Shown: positions 1 to 7,560, counted from the stretch's first letter. The stretch is 20,335 nucleotides of DNA from Actinomycetota bacterium (GCA_013817555.1 JACDCN010000004.1:1-20335); one strand, 5' to 3'. The notes: generated from the sequence alone by a model not told the origin. Numbers and translations: made by a program.

Positions 1-480
<480 letters not shown>

Positions 481-490
481 GAGACTATGC

Positions 491-510
491 GCCCTCTACG
501 AATAGAGAGC
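491..510 (-). other. UUCG-tetraloop hairpin in the 16S leader
   Basis: On the reverse strand, GCTCTCTA and TAGAGGGC form an 8-bp stem (one G-U pair) closed by a TTCG loop, an unusually stable tetraloop. It lies about 11-30 nt upstream of the mature 16S 5' end, where precursor processing and leader folding occur. The pairing is directly visible. A role in rRNA maturation is inference. Confidence 0.55.
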
Positions 511-540
511 AGTCTTCAGTTCGAGCTCGATGCTCGATTC

Positions 541-561
541 GTTTTCCCCAAAGGGGTAAAC
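541..561 (-). other. Inverted repeat in the 16S leader
   Basis: GTTT-T-CCCC, AAA, GGGG-T-AAAC reads as an inverted repeat with eight pairs, one T/T mismatch and a 3-nt loop. It has no T-tract, so it is not a typical terminator. It is probably a structural element of the rRNA leader. Confidence 0.5.
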
Positions 562-632
562 GGGATCTAATGCCTCACGCCGAGCCATCTCCGAGTAAAC
601 GGAGGCAGCCGACGAGAGGTCTCGACGTTACG

Positions 633-655
633 CTGTTGAGTTTTCAAAGACCGCG
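633..655 (-). promoter_or_regulatory. boxA-like rRNA leader element
   Basis: The reverse strand reads GTCTTTGAAAACTCAACAG. This resembles the CTTTGAAAACT-type sequence commonly found in Gram-positive rRNA leaders near the boxA antitermination site. It lies about 155-170 nt upstream of 16S and just downstream of the intrinsic terminator, a sensible place for an antitermination signal. The assignment rests on remembered similarity only. Confidence 0.45.
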
Positions 656-674
656 CCGCTTTGCTGGCGGCAAC

Positions 675-700
675 AAAAAACCTCTGACTCGCGCCAGAGG
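675..700 (-). terminator. Rho-independent terminator after tyrS / before the rRNA leader
   Basis: On the reverse strand, CCTCTG and CAGAGG form a perfect 6-bp stem around an 8-nt loop, followed at once by six T residues. It lies about 150 nt after the tyrS stop and about 195 nt before 16S. It most simply insulates the rRNA operon from oxidase-tyrS read-through. If the rRNA promoter lies further upstream it could instead act as an attenuator. Confidence 0.75.
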
Positions 701-849
701 CCTTGGGGCGGAACCACACTGGTCGTATGGGTTCGCTCGAAGGCGCTCCAGTTCGTCGAGTGACAGGATTCTTGCGCCACCCTCTCGGGCGACCGGAGGA
801 TGGTAGCACACCGAGGGGGCTCTGAACGTCCCCCGGACAAGGGTCTCGA

Positions 850-1995
850 TCAGCCCGAGAAGCGGACGAAACGGCGCTTTCCGGCCTGCACGATCGCCCC
901 CGCGAGCGCGTCGCGAGGCAGGTCGAGCTCGTCGACTGCGTCTCCGTCGATCTTGACCCCACCTTGTGAGATGAGCCGTCGCGCTTCACTCGTCGACAGC
1001 TGGAAGCATTCCGCCAGCAGCGCCGGCAGATGGATGAGATCGCCCGGCGGAAGCATCGCCTCCGGCACTTCCTCGGGCGCCTGTCCCTTTCGGACGACGC
1101 GAGTGAAGTGCTGCTCTGCCGCCGCAGCAGCGTCGGCCCCGTGCGAACGGGTGACGATCCAGCGCGCGAGGGTGAGCTTCGCGGCGAGAGGATCTTCGGC
1201 CGGCGGATCGTCATTCGATTCCAGCACCAGCCGGTACCACTGCGACAGGAGGTCGTCCGGAATACGCATCGCCTTCCCGAACTGCTCGTCGGGGTCTTCT
1301 CTGACGCCGATGTAGTTCCCCCGCGAGGCGCTCATGCCGGCGCCATCCCAACTCACGAGATACTCGACGGTCAGCACAACCTGCGGCTCGAGCCCGTACG
1401 CCTCCATCACCTCGCGACCGGCGAGCAGGTTGTAGAGTTGATCAGTCCCCCCAAGCTCGACGTCGGCCTGGACTGCAACTGAGTCGTAGGCCTGCATCAG
1501 GGGGTAGAGGAGCTCCGAGACGGAGATTGGCTCGCGCGCCCGTTGGCGCTTGGCGAAATCGTCGCGTTCGAGGATCTGGGCGACCGTAATTGCTCGCGTA
1601 AGCCTCAGCACCTCAGCGAAGTCGAGCTTCGCCAGCCATTCCCCGTTGAAGCGAACTTCGGTGCGTTTCGGATCGATGATCGTGGACGCCTGCTCGACGA
1701 ACCGCTTCGCGTTCGCGTCGATCTCCTCGCCGGAGAGAATCGGTCGAGCCGCGGAGCGACCCGAGGGATCACCGATTCGCGTCGTGTAATCGCCCACGAT
1801 CAATACTCCGATATGGCCCGCCCGCTGAAACGCGGCCATGCGCTGGAGCGGAATCCCATTACCCAGCGTCACGTCCGGCGCGGTAACGTCGATTCCCATC
1901 TTCACCCGCAACGGGCGCCCGAGCGCGAGCTTCGCCTCGAGGCCGCCATGGGGCAGCACGTGAACGGCGTTCCGCGTCAGCTCAGCGATACTCAC
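850..1995 (-). CDS. tyrS: Tyrosyl-tRNA synthetase with altered HIGH and KMSKS signatures
   Basis: Class I TyrRS (381 aa, GTG start) that charges tRNA-Tyr with tyrosine in the cytoplasm. Family landmarks are present: GDYTTRIGDPSGR (68-80), the tyrosine-pocket segment LLYPLMQAYDS (162-172), VELGGTDQ (179-186), GNYIGV (226-231), and a C-terminal S4-like RNA-binding domain (about 323-381). The two ATP-binding signatures are unusual. The HIGH position reads TLGN (43-46) and the KMSKS position reads GMSAS (220-224), so both lysines are gone. TIGN and MSAS variants occur in the related tryptophanyl enzymes, so activity is not excluded, but loss of the first lysine is striking. It begins 5 nt after the oxidase stop, with no clear Shine-Dalgarno, so translation is probably coupled. 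It could be the sole TyrRS or a diverged paralogue. Confidence 0.9.
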   Translation of the reverse strand: MSIAELTRNAVHVLPHGGLEAKLALGRPLRVKMGIDVTAPDVTLGNGIPLQRMAAFQRAGHIGVLIVGDYTTRIGDPSGRSAARPILSGEEIDANAKRFVEQASTIIDPKRTEVRFNGEWLAKLDFAEVLRLTRAITVAQILERDDFAKRQRAREPISVSELLYPLMQAYDSVAVQADVELGGTDQLYNLLAGREVMEAYGLEPQVVLTVEYLVSWDGAGMSASRGNYIGVREDPDEQFGKAMRIPDDLLSQWYRLVLESNDDPPAEDPLAAKLTLARWIVTRSHGADAAAAAEQHFTRVVRKGQAPEEVPEAMLPPGDLIHLPALLAECFQLSTSEARRLISQGGVKIDGDAVDELDLPRDALAGAIVQAGKRRFVRFSG

Positions 1996-2000
1996 AGCGC

Positions 2001-3062
2001 TCAGGCCTGCGTCACGTGGGCGCGCGTGACCTCAGCCGCGGAACGGCATCCGAGCAACGCCAGTGCGTTCTCGACCTCGTCGCGCAGGATCTCGAGCACC
2101 TGCTGCACGCCCTTCGCGCCTCCGAAGGCGAGTCCGTACATCGCCGGCCGCCCGACGAGGACCGCACGCGCGCCGAGTGCGAGCGCCATGACGACGTCCG
2201 ATCCTCTGCGGACGCCCCCGTCGAGGTAGACCTCCGCCCGGTCACCGACCGCCTCGACCACCTCAGGGAGCGCCTCGAGCGAGGCGATGACGCCGTCGAG
2301 TTGCCGGCCGCCGTGGTTGGAGACCACCACGGCAGACGCGCCGTGTTGGCAGGCGAGGAGCGCATCCTCGGCCGTGACGAGTCCCTTGACGACGATCGGC
2401 ACCTTCCACCGCTCGCGGAGCTCGGTCACATAGTCCCATTGCAGCCCCGGCTCGAGCAGGCCGAGGGCGTGATGCCGATCCGTCTCTCCCCCCCGGGCCC
2501 GGGCAGCGACGATGGCGGGGACGTTCCCCTCAGGGGCTTCGAACCCGAGCCGCGCCTCGCGGTGCCGGATGCCGTAGACGGGCAGGTCGGCTGTGAGGAC
2601 GAGCGCCGAGAAGCCCGAATCCAACGCCTGGGCGATCACCTCGTCGCTGACCTCACGGTCGCGAAACACATAGATCTGAAGCCACCGCGACCCGTCCGGT
2701 GCGGCGGCTGCAACGTCACTCGGAGTCGCCGTTGCGACCGTCGACAGGCACATCACCGTCCCAGCCGCCGCCGCACCCTGGGCCATGGCGAGCTCGTGAT
2801 CCTCGTGGGCTATCGCCTGGAAGGCCATGGGCGCCACGAGCACTGGCATCGAGACTGGCGTTCCGAGGACCGTTGTCTCGGTCGAGATGGCCGAAACGTC
2901 GATCAGCACTCGTGGACGAAGCCGGAACCGTGAGAACGCTTCTCGGTTCCAGCGCAGAGTTCGCTCGTCCCCCGCGCCGCCGGTGATGTAGCTCCAAGCG
3001 TCGGCTGGGACGACCTTCTGGGCCAGCCGCTCCGCGTCGTCGAGGTCGAGCAGCTCGTCCAT
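2001..3062 (-). CDS. FMN-dependent 2-hydroxy-acid oxidase/dehydrogenase (lactate/glycolate oxidase family)
   Basis: Cytoplasmic flavoenzyme (353 aa) that oxidises an L-2-hydroxy acid to the 2-oxo acid. The whole family pattern is visible: SYITGGAGDE with the substrate tyrosine Y25, LVAPMA (75-80), LQIYVF with Y131, IVVKGL with the FMN-contacting K226, SNHGGRQLDG (248-257) with catalytic H250 and substrate arginine R253, DGGVRRGSDV (281-290), and GRPAMYG (304-310) at the phosphate site. Length is usual for the family. Substrate (lactate, glycolate, mandelate or other) cannot be told from sequence alone. The ATG follows TAGTCT by 7 nt, while the nearest GGAGG lies too far upstream to serve as ribosome binding site, so the mRNA may be leaderless. 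It is the first gene of a pair with tyrS; no functional link is obvious. Confidence 0.9.
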   Translation of the reverse strand: MDELLDLDDAERLAQKVVPADAWSYITGGAGDERTLRWNREAFSRFRLRPRVLIDVSAISTETTVLGTPVSMPVLVAPMAFQAIAHEDHELAMAQGAAAAGTVMCLSTVATATPSDVAAAAPDGSRWLQIYVFRDREVSDEVIAQALDSGFSALVLTADLPVYGIRHREARLGFEAPEGNVPAIVAARARGGETDRHHALGLLEPGLQWDYVTELRERWKVPIVVKGLVTAEDALLACQHGASAVVVSNHGGRQLDGVIASLEALPEVVEAVGDRAEVYLDGGVRRGSDVVMALALGARAVLVGRPAMYGLAFGGAKGVQQVLEILRDEVENALALLGCRSAAEVTRAHVTQA

Positions 3063-3069
3063 CCGCCGC

Positions 3070-3075
3070 AGACTA
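3070..3075 (-). promoter_or_regulatory. Candidate -10 box for the oxidase-tyrS operon (leaderless)
   Basis: TAGTCT fits the actinobacterial -10 pattern TANNNT and ends 7 nt before the oxidase ATG, which places the expected transcription start at or next to the start codon. No clear -35 is visible. It lies in the 71-bp divergent gap shared with dipZ. Confidence 0.4.
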
Positions 3076-3121
3076 ACTACCTCCGCCGCCCGAATTCACT
3101 CCTTCGTAATCCCGTGACTCG

Positions 3122-3127
3122 TACCCT
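3122..3127 (+). promoter_or_regulatory. Candidate -10 box for dipZ (leaderless)
   Basis: TACCCT fits TANNNT and ends 6 nt before the dipZ GTG, so transcription would start at the start codon. No Shine-Dalgarno and no convincing -35 are visible. If dipZ is transcribed by the ECF sigma factor encoded at 9008, its true promoter elements would differ. Confidence 0.35.
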
Positions 3128-3133
3128 TCGGCT

Positions 3134-4783
3134 GTGCTGATCCTCCTCGGGGTTGCGTTCGTCGCGGGCGTCATCACCTCGCTCTCGCCGTGCATGTTGC
3201 CCGTGTTGCCGCTCATACTCGCCGGCAGCGCGTCGAGCATGGATCGCCGGAGGCCCTACGTGATCATCGCGGGCCTCGTTCTCTCGTTCACCGTCTTCAC
3301 GCTGGCAGGGGGTGCGCTTCTGACCGCGCTCGGGCTTCCGGAAGACCTCCTTCGCGACCTGGCGATCGCGGCCATGCTGGTGATGGCCGCCAGCCTCCTC
3401 TCGCGGCGCGTAGCGTGGCTGCTCGAGCGCCCGCTGCTCTTCCTGACGCGCCGCCGCCCGTCGACCGACGGAAACGGCCTCGTGCTCGGCCTTAGCCTCG
3501 GCCTCGTCTTCGTTCCCTGTGCGGGCCCTGTGCTCGCTGCGGTGACGGTTCTCTCAGCGAGCGGTGACGTCGGGCCCCGGATCGTCCTCATGACGGGCGC
3601 GTACGCAATCGGCGCGGCGATCCCGATGCTCGCGATCGCGATCGGCGGCCAGCGGCTGACATCCGGGGTCAAGCTCCTCCGCACGCACGCGGCGTCGACC
3701 CGCATGGTCGCCGGGGCCCTCCTCGGTGTTGGGGCGCTCGCAATTGCGTTCGGTCTCGATCAGAAGGTGACCACCGCGCTTCCCGCGTACGGCACGACGT
3801 TCCAGGAGAAGCTCGAGGAGAACTCGGCGGTGCGCAAGGAGCTTCGGGATCTGACGGGCTCGGGTGACGCGCTTGCGGCAGGCACGCAGGTGTCCAATGC
3901 TCCACGCGCCCCCGAATTCCAGGGGTTGAAGGAATGGCAGAACACGCCTGACGGCAAGCCTCTCTCCATTGCCGGATTGCGCGGGAGGGTCGTGATCGTC
4001 GACTTCTGGACGTATTCGTGCATCAACTGCCTCCGCACGCTTCCCCATCTGAAAGCGTGGGACAAGGCATATCGACGTGCCGGGCTGACAATCGTCGGAG
4101 TTCACGCGCCGGAGTTCGCCTTCGAGCGCGTCCCATCGAACGTGCGCTCCGCTGTGAAGCGACTCGGGCTCCCCTATCCGGTCGCCCTCGACAACGACTT
4201 CGCGACGTGGCGGGCGTACAACAACGACTACTGGCCCGCGAAGTACCTCATCGACAAGACCGGCCGCGTGCGCTACACGCACTTCGGCGAGGGCGCGTAC
4301 GGCGAGACCGAGAGCTGGATCCGGCGCCTGCTGGGCGAAAAGGCGAAGACCCGGCGCACCTCCGTGACCGATGAGACGCCGAGCGACATCACGACGCCTG
4401 AGTCGTACCTCGGCTACGCGCGCCTCGACCGCTACGCGGGCAGCCCGGTCATCTTCGACAAGGAGGCGCCCTACCGTTTCTCGACGCGTGCGCTAACCCA
4501 GGATGAGCTCGCGTACTCGGGCCGCTGGACATTGACCCCGGAGCACGCCCGCGCCGGCGAGGACGCCCGCCTGCAACTCCGTTTCCAGGCCAACGACATC
4601 TTCCTCGTGCTCGCGGGCGAGGGACGCGTCCAAGTCCGGGTCGACGGACGGCAGGTGAAGTCGGTGGCGGTCTCCGGCCTCCCCCGGCTGTACACGCTCG
4701 CGCGGTTTCCGAAGTTGAAGCGGGGTCTGCTGGAGCTTCGCTTCTCGCCGGGCGTCGAGGGCTACGCCTTCACCTTCGGATAG
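3134..4783 (+). CDS. dipZ: DipZ: CcdA-type membrane reductant carrier fused to a thioredoxin-like domain
   Basis: Membrane protein (549 aa) that passes electrons from the cytoplasm to an extracytoplasmic thioredoxin-like domain for disulfide handling of exported proteins. Residues 1-210 are a CcdA/DsbD-like bundle with the paired cysteines in SPCMLP (C20) and VPCAGP (C129). Residues about 255-410 are TlpA/ResA-like, with redox motif SCINC (C296, C299). Residues about 420-549 are a beta-rich C-terminal domain ending FTFG. This three-part order and the ending match M. tuberculosis DipZ as I remember it, so this is a full-length orthologue. The GTG start lacks a Shine-Dalgarno and has TACCCT 6 nt upstream. 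Transcription converges on the CHRD gene across a strong hairpin. In M. tuberculosis dipZ belongs to the SigK regulon, and a SigK-like pair lies 4 kb away here. Confidence 0.93.
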   Translation: MLILLGVAFVAGVITSLSPCMLPVLPLILAGSASSMDRRRPYVIIAGLVLSFTVFTLAGGALLTALGLPEDLLRDLAIAAMLVMAASLLSRRVAWLLERPLLFLTRRRPSTDGNGLVLGLSLGLVFVPCAGPVLAAVTVLSASGDVGPRIVLMTGAYAIGAAIPMLAIAIGGQRLTSGVKLLRTHAASTRMVAGALLGVGALAIAFGLDQKVTTALPAYGTTFQEKLEENSAVRKELRDLTGSGDALAAGTQVSNAPRAPEFQGLKEWQNTPDGKPLSIAGLRGRVVIVDFWTYSCINCLRTLPHLKAWDKAYRRAGLTIVGVHAPEFAFERVPSNVRSAVKRLGLPYPVALDNDFATWRAYNNDYWPAKYLIDKTGRVRYTHFGEGAYGETESWIRRLLGEKAKTRRTSVTDETPSDITTPESYLGYARLDRYAGSPVIFDKEAPYRFSTRALTQDELAYSGRWTLTPEHARAGEDARLQLRFQANDIFLVLAGEGRVQVRVDGRQVKSVAVSGLPRLYTLARFPKLKRGLLELRFSPGVEGYAFTFG

Positions 4784-4792
4784 GTAGACAGC

Positions 4793-4824
4793 AACCGGGG
4801 TCTGGCTTCAGCCAGACCCCGGTT
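4793..4824. terminator. Bidirectional hairpin terminator between dipZ and the CHRD gene
   Basis: AACCGGGGTCTGGC and its exact reverse complement form a perfect 14-bp stem around a TTCA loop. The hairpin begins 9 nt after the dipZ stop and, on the other strand, 10 nt after the CHRD stop. Flanking T runs are short (TTT on each strand). The position between convergent genes makes a shared terminator the simplest reading. It shares its GGGGTC/GACCCC core with the hairpin at 7519-7552. Confidence 0.75.
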
Positions 4825-4834
4825 TGCAACCTTC

Positions 4835-5275
4835 CTACCCCTCCATCCCGGCGACGAGCTGGCCGCGGAGCGCGCCTCCCGGGTACTTCGCGTTGTGGAT
4901 GTTCACGTAGTAGCGATTCGGATTCGTCTCGATGGCCTCGATGAGGCCCTTCTTGGCCGCCTGGCAGCCCTTCGTCTTATAGGCAGCTCCGAGCGGAATC
5001 ACGACGGGCCCGGCCACACCGCTCCGGCCCTTGTGGATGTGTGCCGCGTTCGGTGCGTTGATCCCCTTGACGCCCTTGAACTCCCAGCACGCCATGCCCT
5101 TCGCCGCCTTGAACGTGACCACGACGAAGCCGGCGCCGTTCGGATCGCCCTTCGCAGGCACCTCGTTCGAGCCCTTCAGCTTCGACGATACGATCGGGCT
5201 CATCGCCTGGGACGACGCGAGCGCGAGCGCGGGAAGAGCCAATGCGGCCAAGGCCGCAACCATGAACTTGCGCAT
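4835..5275 (-). CDS. Secreted CHRD-domain protein
   Basis: Small exported protein (146 aa). The ATG at 5275 is chosen over an upstream in-frame start because GGAGGT sits 5 nt before it and MRKFMVAALAALALPALALA follows, a clear Sec signal peptide with likely cleavage near residue 20-24. The mature part is a single CHRD domain: SNEVPAKG (36-43), AAHIHKGRSG (77-86) followed by AGPVV, and YVNIHNAKYPGGALRGQL (123-140). The biochemical role of bacterial CHRD domains is unknown to me. The mature protein has exactly two cysteines (C63, C104), so a single disulfide is plausible, which is of interest because it converges on dipZ. It lies 92 nt behind a NicO-family gene in the same direction and may be its distal operon member. 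Confidence 0.88.
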   Translation of the reverse strand: MRKFMVAALAALALPALALASSQAMSPIVSSKLKGSNEVPAKGDPNGAGFVVVTFKAAKGMACWEFKGVKGINAPNAAHIHKGRSGVAGPVVIPLGAAYKTKGCQAAKKGLIEAIETNPNRYYVNIHNAKYPGGALRGQLVAGMEG

Positions 5276-5297
5276 TCTCACCTCCGGTTGAAGGTAC

Positions 5298-5346
5298 GTC
5301 GGGTAGAACCCCGACATCGGTATTCGAGCGCGCGGATCTTGCGCGC
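5298..5346 (-). promoter_or_regulatory. Two short hairpins ahead of the CHRD gene
   Basis: GTCGGG/CCCGAC (5298-5315) forms a 6-bp stem with a 6-nt loop, 13 nt upstream of the GGAGGT ribosome binding site. GCGCGC/GCGCGC (5328-5346) forms a second hairpin about 20 nt after the upstream NicO stop. Neither has a T-tract. They may be a weak terminator plus a leader element of the CHRD mRNA. Confidence 0.3.
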
Positions 5347-5367
5347 GTCTTAATCCTGAGCGGACGA

Positions 5368-6069
5368 TCAGAACGGGTAGGAGGCCAAGCTCCAGGCCGC
5401 CGCGGCGTACCAGAGTCCGAACGCGAGACCGGCGACCCCGAGCACGGGGACGACCGCGTTGGCTGCGGACTGAACCGGGCGCGCCGAGAGCGTAAGGCCG
5501 AAGCCCACCGTCACCAGCGACATCGAGATCGCCGTGAAGAGGGCGAGGAGGAGCAATGACGCGACCGCCACCTTCTCCGAGGGGATCGCCGCCAGGAGCA
5601 GGATTCCCACACCCGCGCTCCCGCCGATGCCGTGGACGAGGCCGATCCCGAGCGCCCCGAGAGGCGTGCGCACCTGATGGCGGTGCTCCTGCTCCGAATG
5701 CGGATGTGCATGCAGATCGAAGTAGCCGTGCCGCCAGCGGACGAGAAGGCGAAGCCCGAGAAAGACGATCAGCGCGGCGACGGCGGTCTCCGCTCCCTGC
5801 TGAACTCGCTCAGGAAGGTAGTGCTCGGCGAGGAGGATCGGCACGCCGAAGACGATGAGCGTGATGCCGTGCCCGATTCCCCACCAGGCGCCGAGTCTCG
5901 CGGCTGATCTCGCCGCCCGCTCGCGGCCTGACGCGACGAGCGTTGTCATTGCGGCGATGTGGTCCGGGTCGGTGGCGTGGCGTAGCCCCAACAGCACCCC
6001 GACGAGCAAGACAACGGCGATCGAAGCACCCTCCGAGAGCCCCGCAATCCAGTCGTCGAGCCCGAACAT
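5368..6069 (-). CDS. NicO/NiCoT-family nickel-cobalt transporter (short form)
   Basis: Integral membrane protein (233 aa) with about six predicted membrane segments. The first helix carries LRHATDPDHIAAM (29-41) with H31, D34, D36 and H37, the metal-selecting signature of the NiCoT/UreH-like group. GIGHGI (about 64-69) and LGIGLVHGIGG match the second-half signatures. A histidine-rich cytoplasmic loop (HAHPHSEQEHRH, about 118-129) fits metal binding. I see no urease or hydrogenase genes nearby, so the direction of transport and the metal are unresolved; some relatives are annotated simply as membrane proteins. It starts 42 nt after the larger NicO-family gene, likely the same transcript. The Shine-Dalgarno is weak (AAGAG). 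Confidence 0.82.
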   Translation of the reverse strand: MFGLDDWIAGLSEGASIAVVLLVGVLLGLRHATDPDHIAAMTTLVASGRERAARSAARLGAWWGIGHGITLIVFGVPILLAEHYLPERVQQGAETAVAALIVFLGLRLLVRWRHGYFDLHAHPHSEQEHRHQVRTPLGALGIGLVHGIGGSAGVGILLLAAIPSEKVAVASLLLLALFTAISMSLVTVGFGLTLSARPVQSAANAVVPVLGVAGLAFGLWYAAAAWSLASYPF

Positions 6070-6111
6070 GACTCTTGTTCGCCCACGCGACGGTTTCGGT
6101 TCGGGGTCGCG

Positions 6112-7476
6112 CTAGAGGACGCCGGGGAGCGCCTTCACCGTGATCGCGATGCCCACGACGAGGATGAGAGCTGCGCTGACCGCAGGCAGCGTGCGGATAA
6201 GCGGCCCATCCAGCGAGAGACGTCCGAACGCGCGCCGTGCGAAGACGGCGACCAGACCGATCCCGGTGATCGTCGCCGCCAGTCCCACGCTGAACGCGAG
6301 GATCAAGGCGAGCCCGAGTCCGACCCGGTGGAGCGCGATCGCGGAGAGCAGCACGACGAGCGCGGAGGGGCACGGCAGGAGGCCCGCCGCGATTCCCACC
6401 CCGAGGATGCCTTTCGAGGTCAGCTCGTCGCCAGTGTGATGGTGGTGGTGATCGTGGCCATGGTCGTGACCGTGGTCGTGATGGTTGTCGTCATGAGCTC
6501 GGCGCCCTCGCCAGCGAAGCCGCTGGCGCAGCACCGACGCGCCCACAGCGACGACCAGGAGTCCCGAGGCGAGCGTGAGCCAGGGATAGAGCCGCTCCGG
6601 GAGGATGAACTGGGAGAGAGCGAGGGTCACGATCCCGATCGCGAACACGCCGGCCGTGTGCGCGATCGTCACCGTGCCGCCAAGCAGGAAAGCGTGACGA
6701 GGCGTTCCCTTCGTCCCGACGAGGTAGGCGGCGACGAGAGCCTTTCCGTGCCCCGGAGTAAGGGCATGCACGGCGCCCCAGAACGCCGCGATCAGAAGCG
6801 AGAGGAAAAGCACGCCGAGCGAGACATCGCCCCGTTCGATCAAGGCCTCGAAGCCTCCGGACTCATGTTCCGGAGCGGGCGCGGCGCCTACCGCGGGCGG
6901 GGATCCAGGACCGTCGCCCAGCTCGACGACCGCAGCGGCGGTCGACACGTCGAGAGGCGAGCGAAGCAGATCCTTGGGGTACTTTTGAAGGGCCGAGCTC
7001 TCACTCATGCTGGGCACGTCGGATCGCACGATACTTGCGCCGTCACGGGCAGAAAGAGTCACCTCGCGCCAGCCGATGCGACCGGCAAACGAACGGTCTT
7101 GGAAGACCAGCTCTGCCCCACTCCCTACGGCGACGTAGACGACGTCGAGACGGAGTGTCGTCAGGCCGCCTGCGCCAGGACGGCGGACGACGCGGCTCTC
7201 GAGCACGAGGAGGGGAACGCGCTCCCCGTCGAGCGTGAGCTCGAGCTGGCGAGCGAGGCGAGCCGGATACCCAGGAGCGCGAACCTCGGCGCTGAGCTGG
7301 TACGTCGGGATCTCCGCGAGGTCGAGCGCGTAGCGAACATAGGTGTCGCTGCCCGAGAGCTCGATCCCCGCGTACCGGTTGACGGTGAAGTTGCCAAGAG
7401 GATGCGCCGACGCCGAACCGGGAGCCAGCAGCGCGGCTGCGGCGACGGCGAGGAGGGCGGAGACGAGAGCCTTCAC
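6112..7476 (-). CDS. NicO/RcnA-like nickel-cobalt transporter with extracytoplasmic N-terminal domain
   Basis: 454 aa, GTG start. Residues 1-24 form a signal peptide ending ASA, so the mature chain would begin with or near HPLGNFTVNRY. Residues about 25-215 are a soluble extracytoplasmic domain of beta-rich character. Residues about 216-454 form a six-helix NicO core with HALTPGHGK (H237, H243), IAHTAG (H273) and LLPCPSA. The loop between the two halves (328-347) contains eleven histidines with aspartates and glycines, a typical metal buffer. RcnA relatives export nickel and cobalt, while others take them up, so direction is not settled. No Shine-Dalgarno is visible. A TAGGCT at 7495-7500 (reverse strand) could be a -10 box. 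It is the first gene of a likely trio with the short NicO gene and the CHRD gene. Confidence 0.85.
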   Translation of the reverse strand: MKALVSALLAVAAAALLAPGSASAHPLGNFTVNRYAGIELSGSDTYVRYALDLAEIPTYQLSAEVRAPGYPARLARQLELTLDGERVPLLVLESRVVRRPGAGGLTTLRLDVVYVAVGSGAELVFQDRSFAGRIGWREVTLSARDGASIVRSDVPSMSESSALQKYPKDLLRSPLDVSTAAAVVELGDGPGSPPAVGAAPAPEHESGGFEALIERGDVSLGVLFLSLLIAAFWGAVHALTPGHGKALVAAYLVGTKGTPRHAFLLGGTVTIAHTAGVFAIGIVTLALSQFILPERLYPWLTLASGLLVVAVGASVLRQRLRWRGRRAHDDNHHDHGHDHGHDHHHHHTGDELTSKGILGVGIAAGLLPCPSALVVLLSAIALHRVGLGLALILAFSVGLAATITGIGLVAVFARRAFGRLSLDGPLIRTLPAVSAALILVVGIAITVKALPGVL

Positions 7477-7518
7477 GCGAGTGATTCGCGGTACAGCCTA
7501 AAGCGGTTCAGCGGGTGA

Positions 7519-7552
7519 CGCAGGGGTCAGATCCGGAGATCTGACCCCTGCG
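7519..7552 (-). terminator. Hairpin terminator after the DUF4331 gene
   Basis: CGCAGGGGTCAGATC and its exact reverse complement form a perfect 15-bp stem with a 4-nt loop (CGGA). It begins 8 nt after the DUF4331 stop, a terminator-like position, though no long T-tract follows. It separates DUF4331 from the transporter operon downstream. The core GGGGTC/GACCCC sits at the same stem position as in the 4793-4824 hairpin. Confidence 0.65.
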
Positions 7553-7560
7553 CAGTTGTC

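Larger units (their letters stand above)
481..849 (-). other. Spacer between tyrS and 16S: rRNA leader and upstream region
   Basis: This 369-nt stretch holds no convincing gene. Reading leftwards, it contains about 150 nt of unassigned sequence after the tyrS stop, an intrinsic terminator (675-700), a boxA-like element (633-655), a near-perfect hairpin (541-561) and a UUCG-capped hairpin (491-510) just before the 16S start. I could not identify a convincing -35/-10 pair for the rRNA promoter. The short ORFs here are chance frames. Confidence 0.6.

Noticed and set aside
675..750. T-box-like sequence (TGTGGTTCCGCC) shortly before a terminator
   Set aside because: It matches much of the T-box core, but I could not pair it with the terminator 5' arm to make an antiterminator, saw no stem I with specifier loop, and the downstream gene is rRNA rather than an amino-acid gene.
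3059..3096. Possible SigK-type promoter (CCATCC...CCGAATT) upstream of dipZ
   Set aside because: The spacing of 25 nt is too long for a -35/-10 pair, and no similar pair occurs upstream of the CHRD, DUF4331 or sigma genes.
6328..7518. A 396-codon open frame on the plus strand over the NicO-family gene
   Set aside because: Its content is the complement of the transporter, including a valine/methionine run opposite the histidine-rich loop, so it is a shadow frame.
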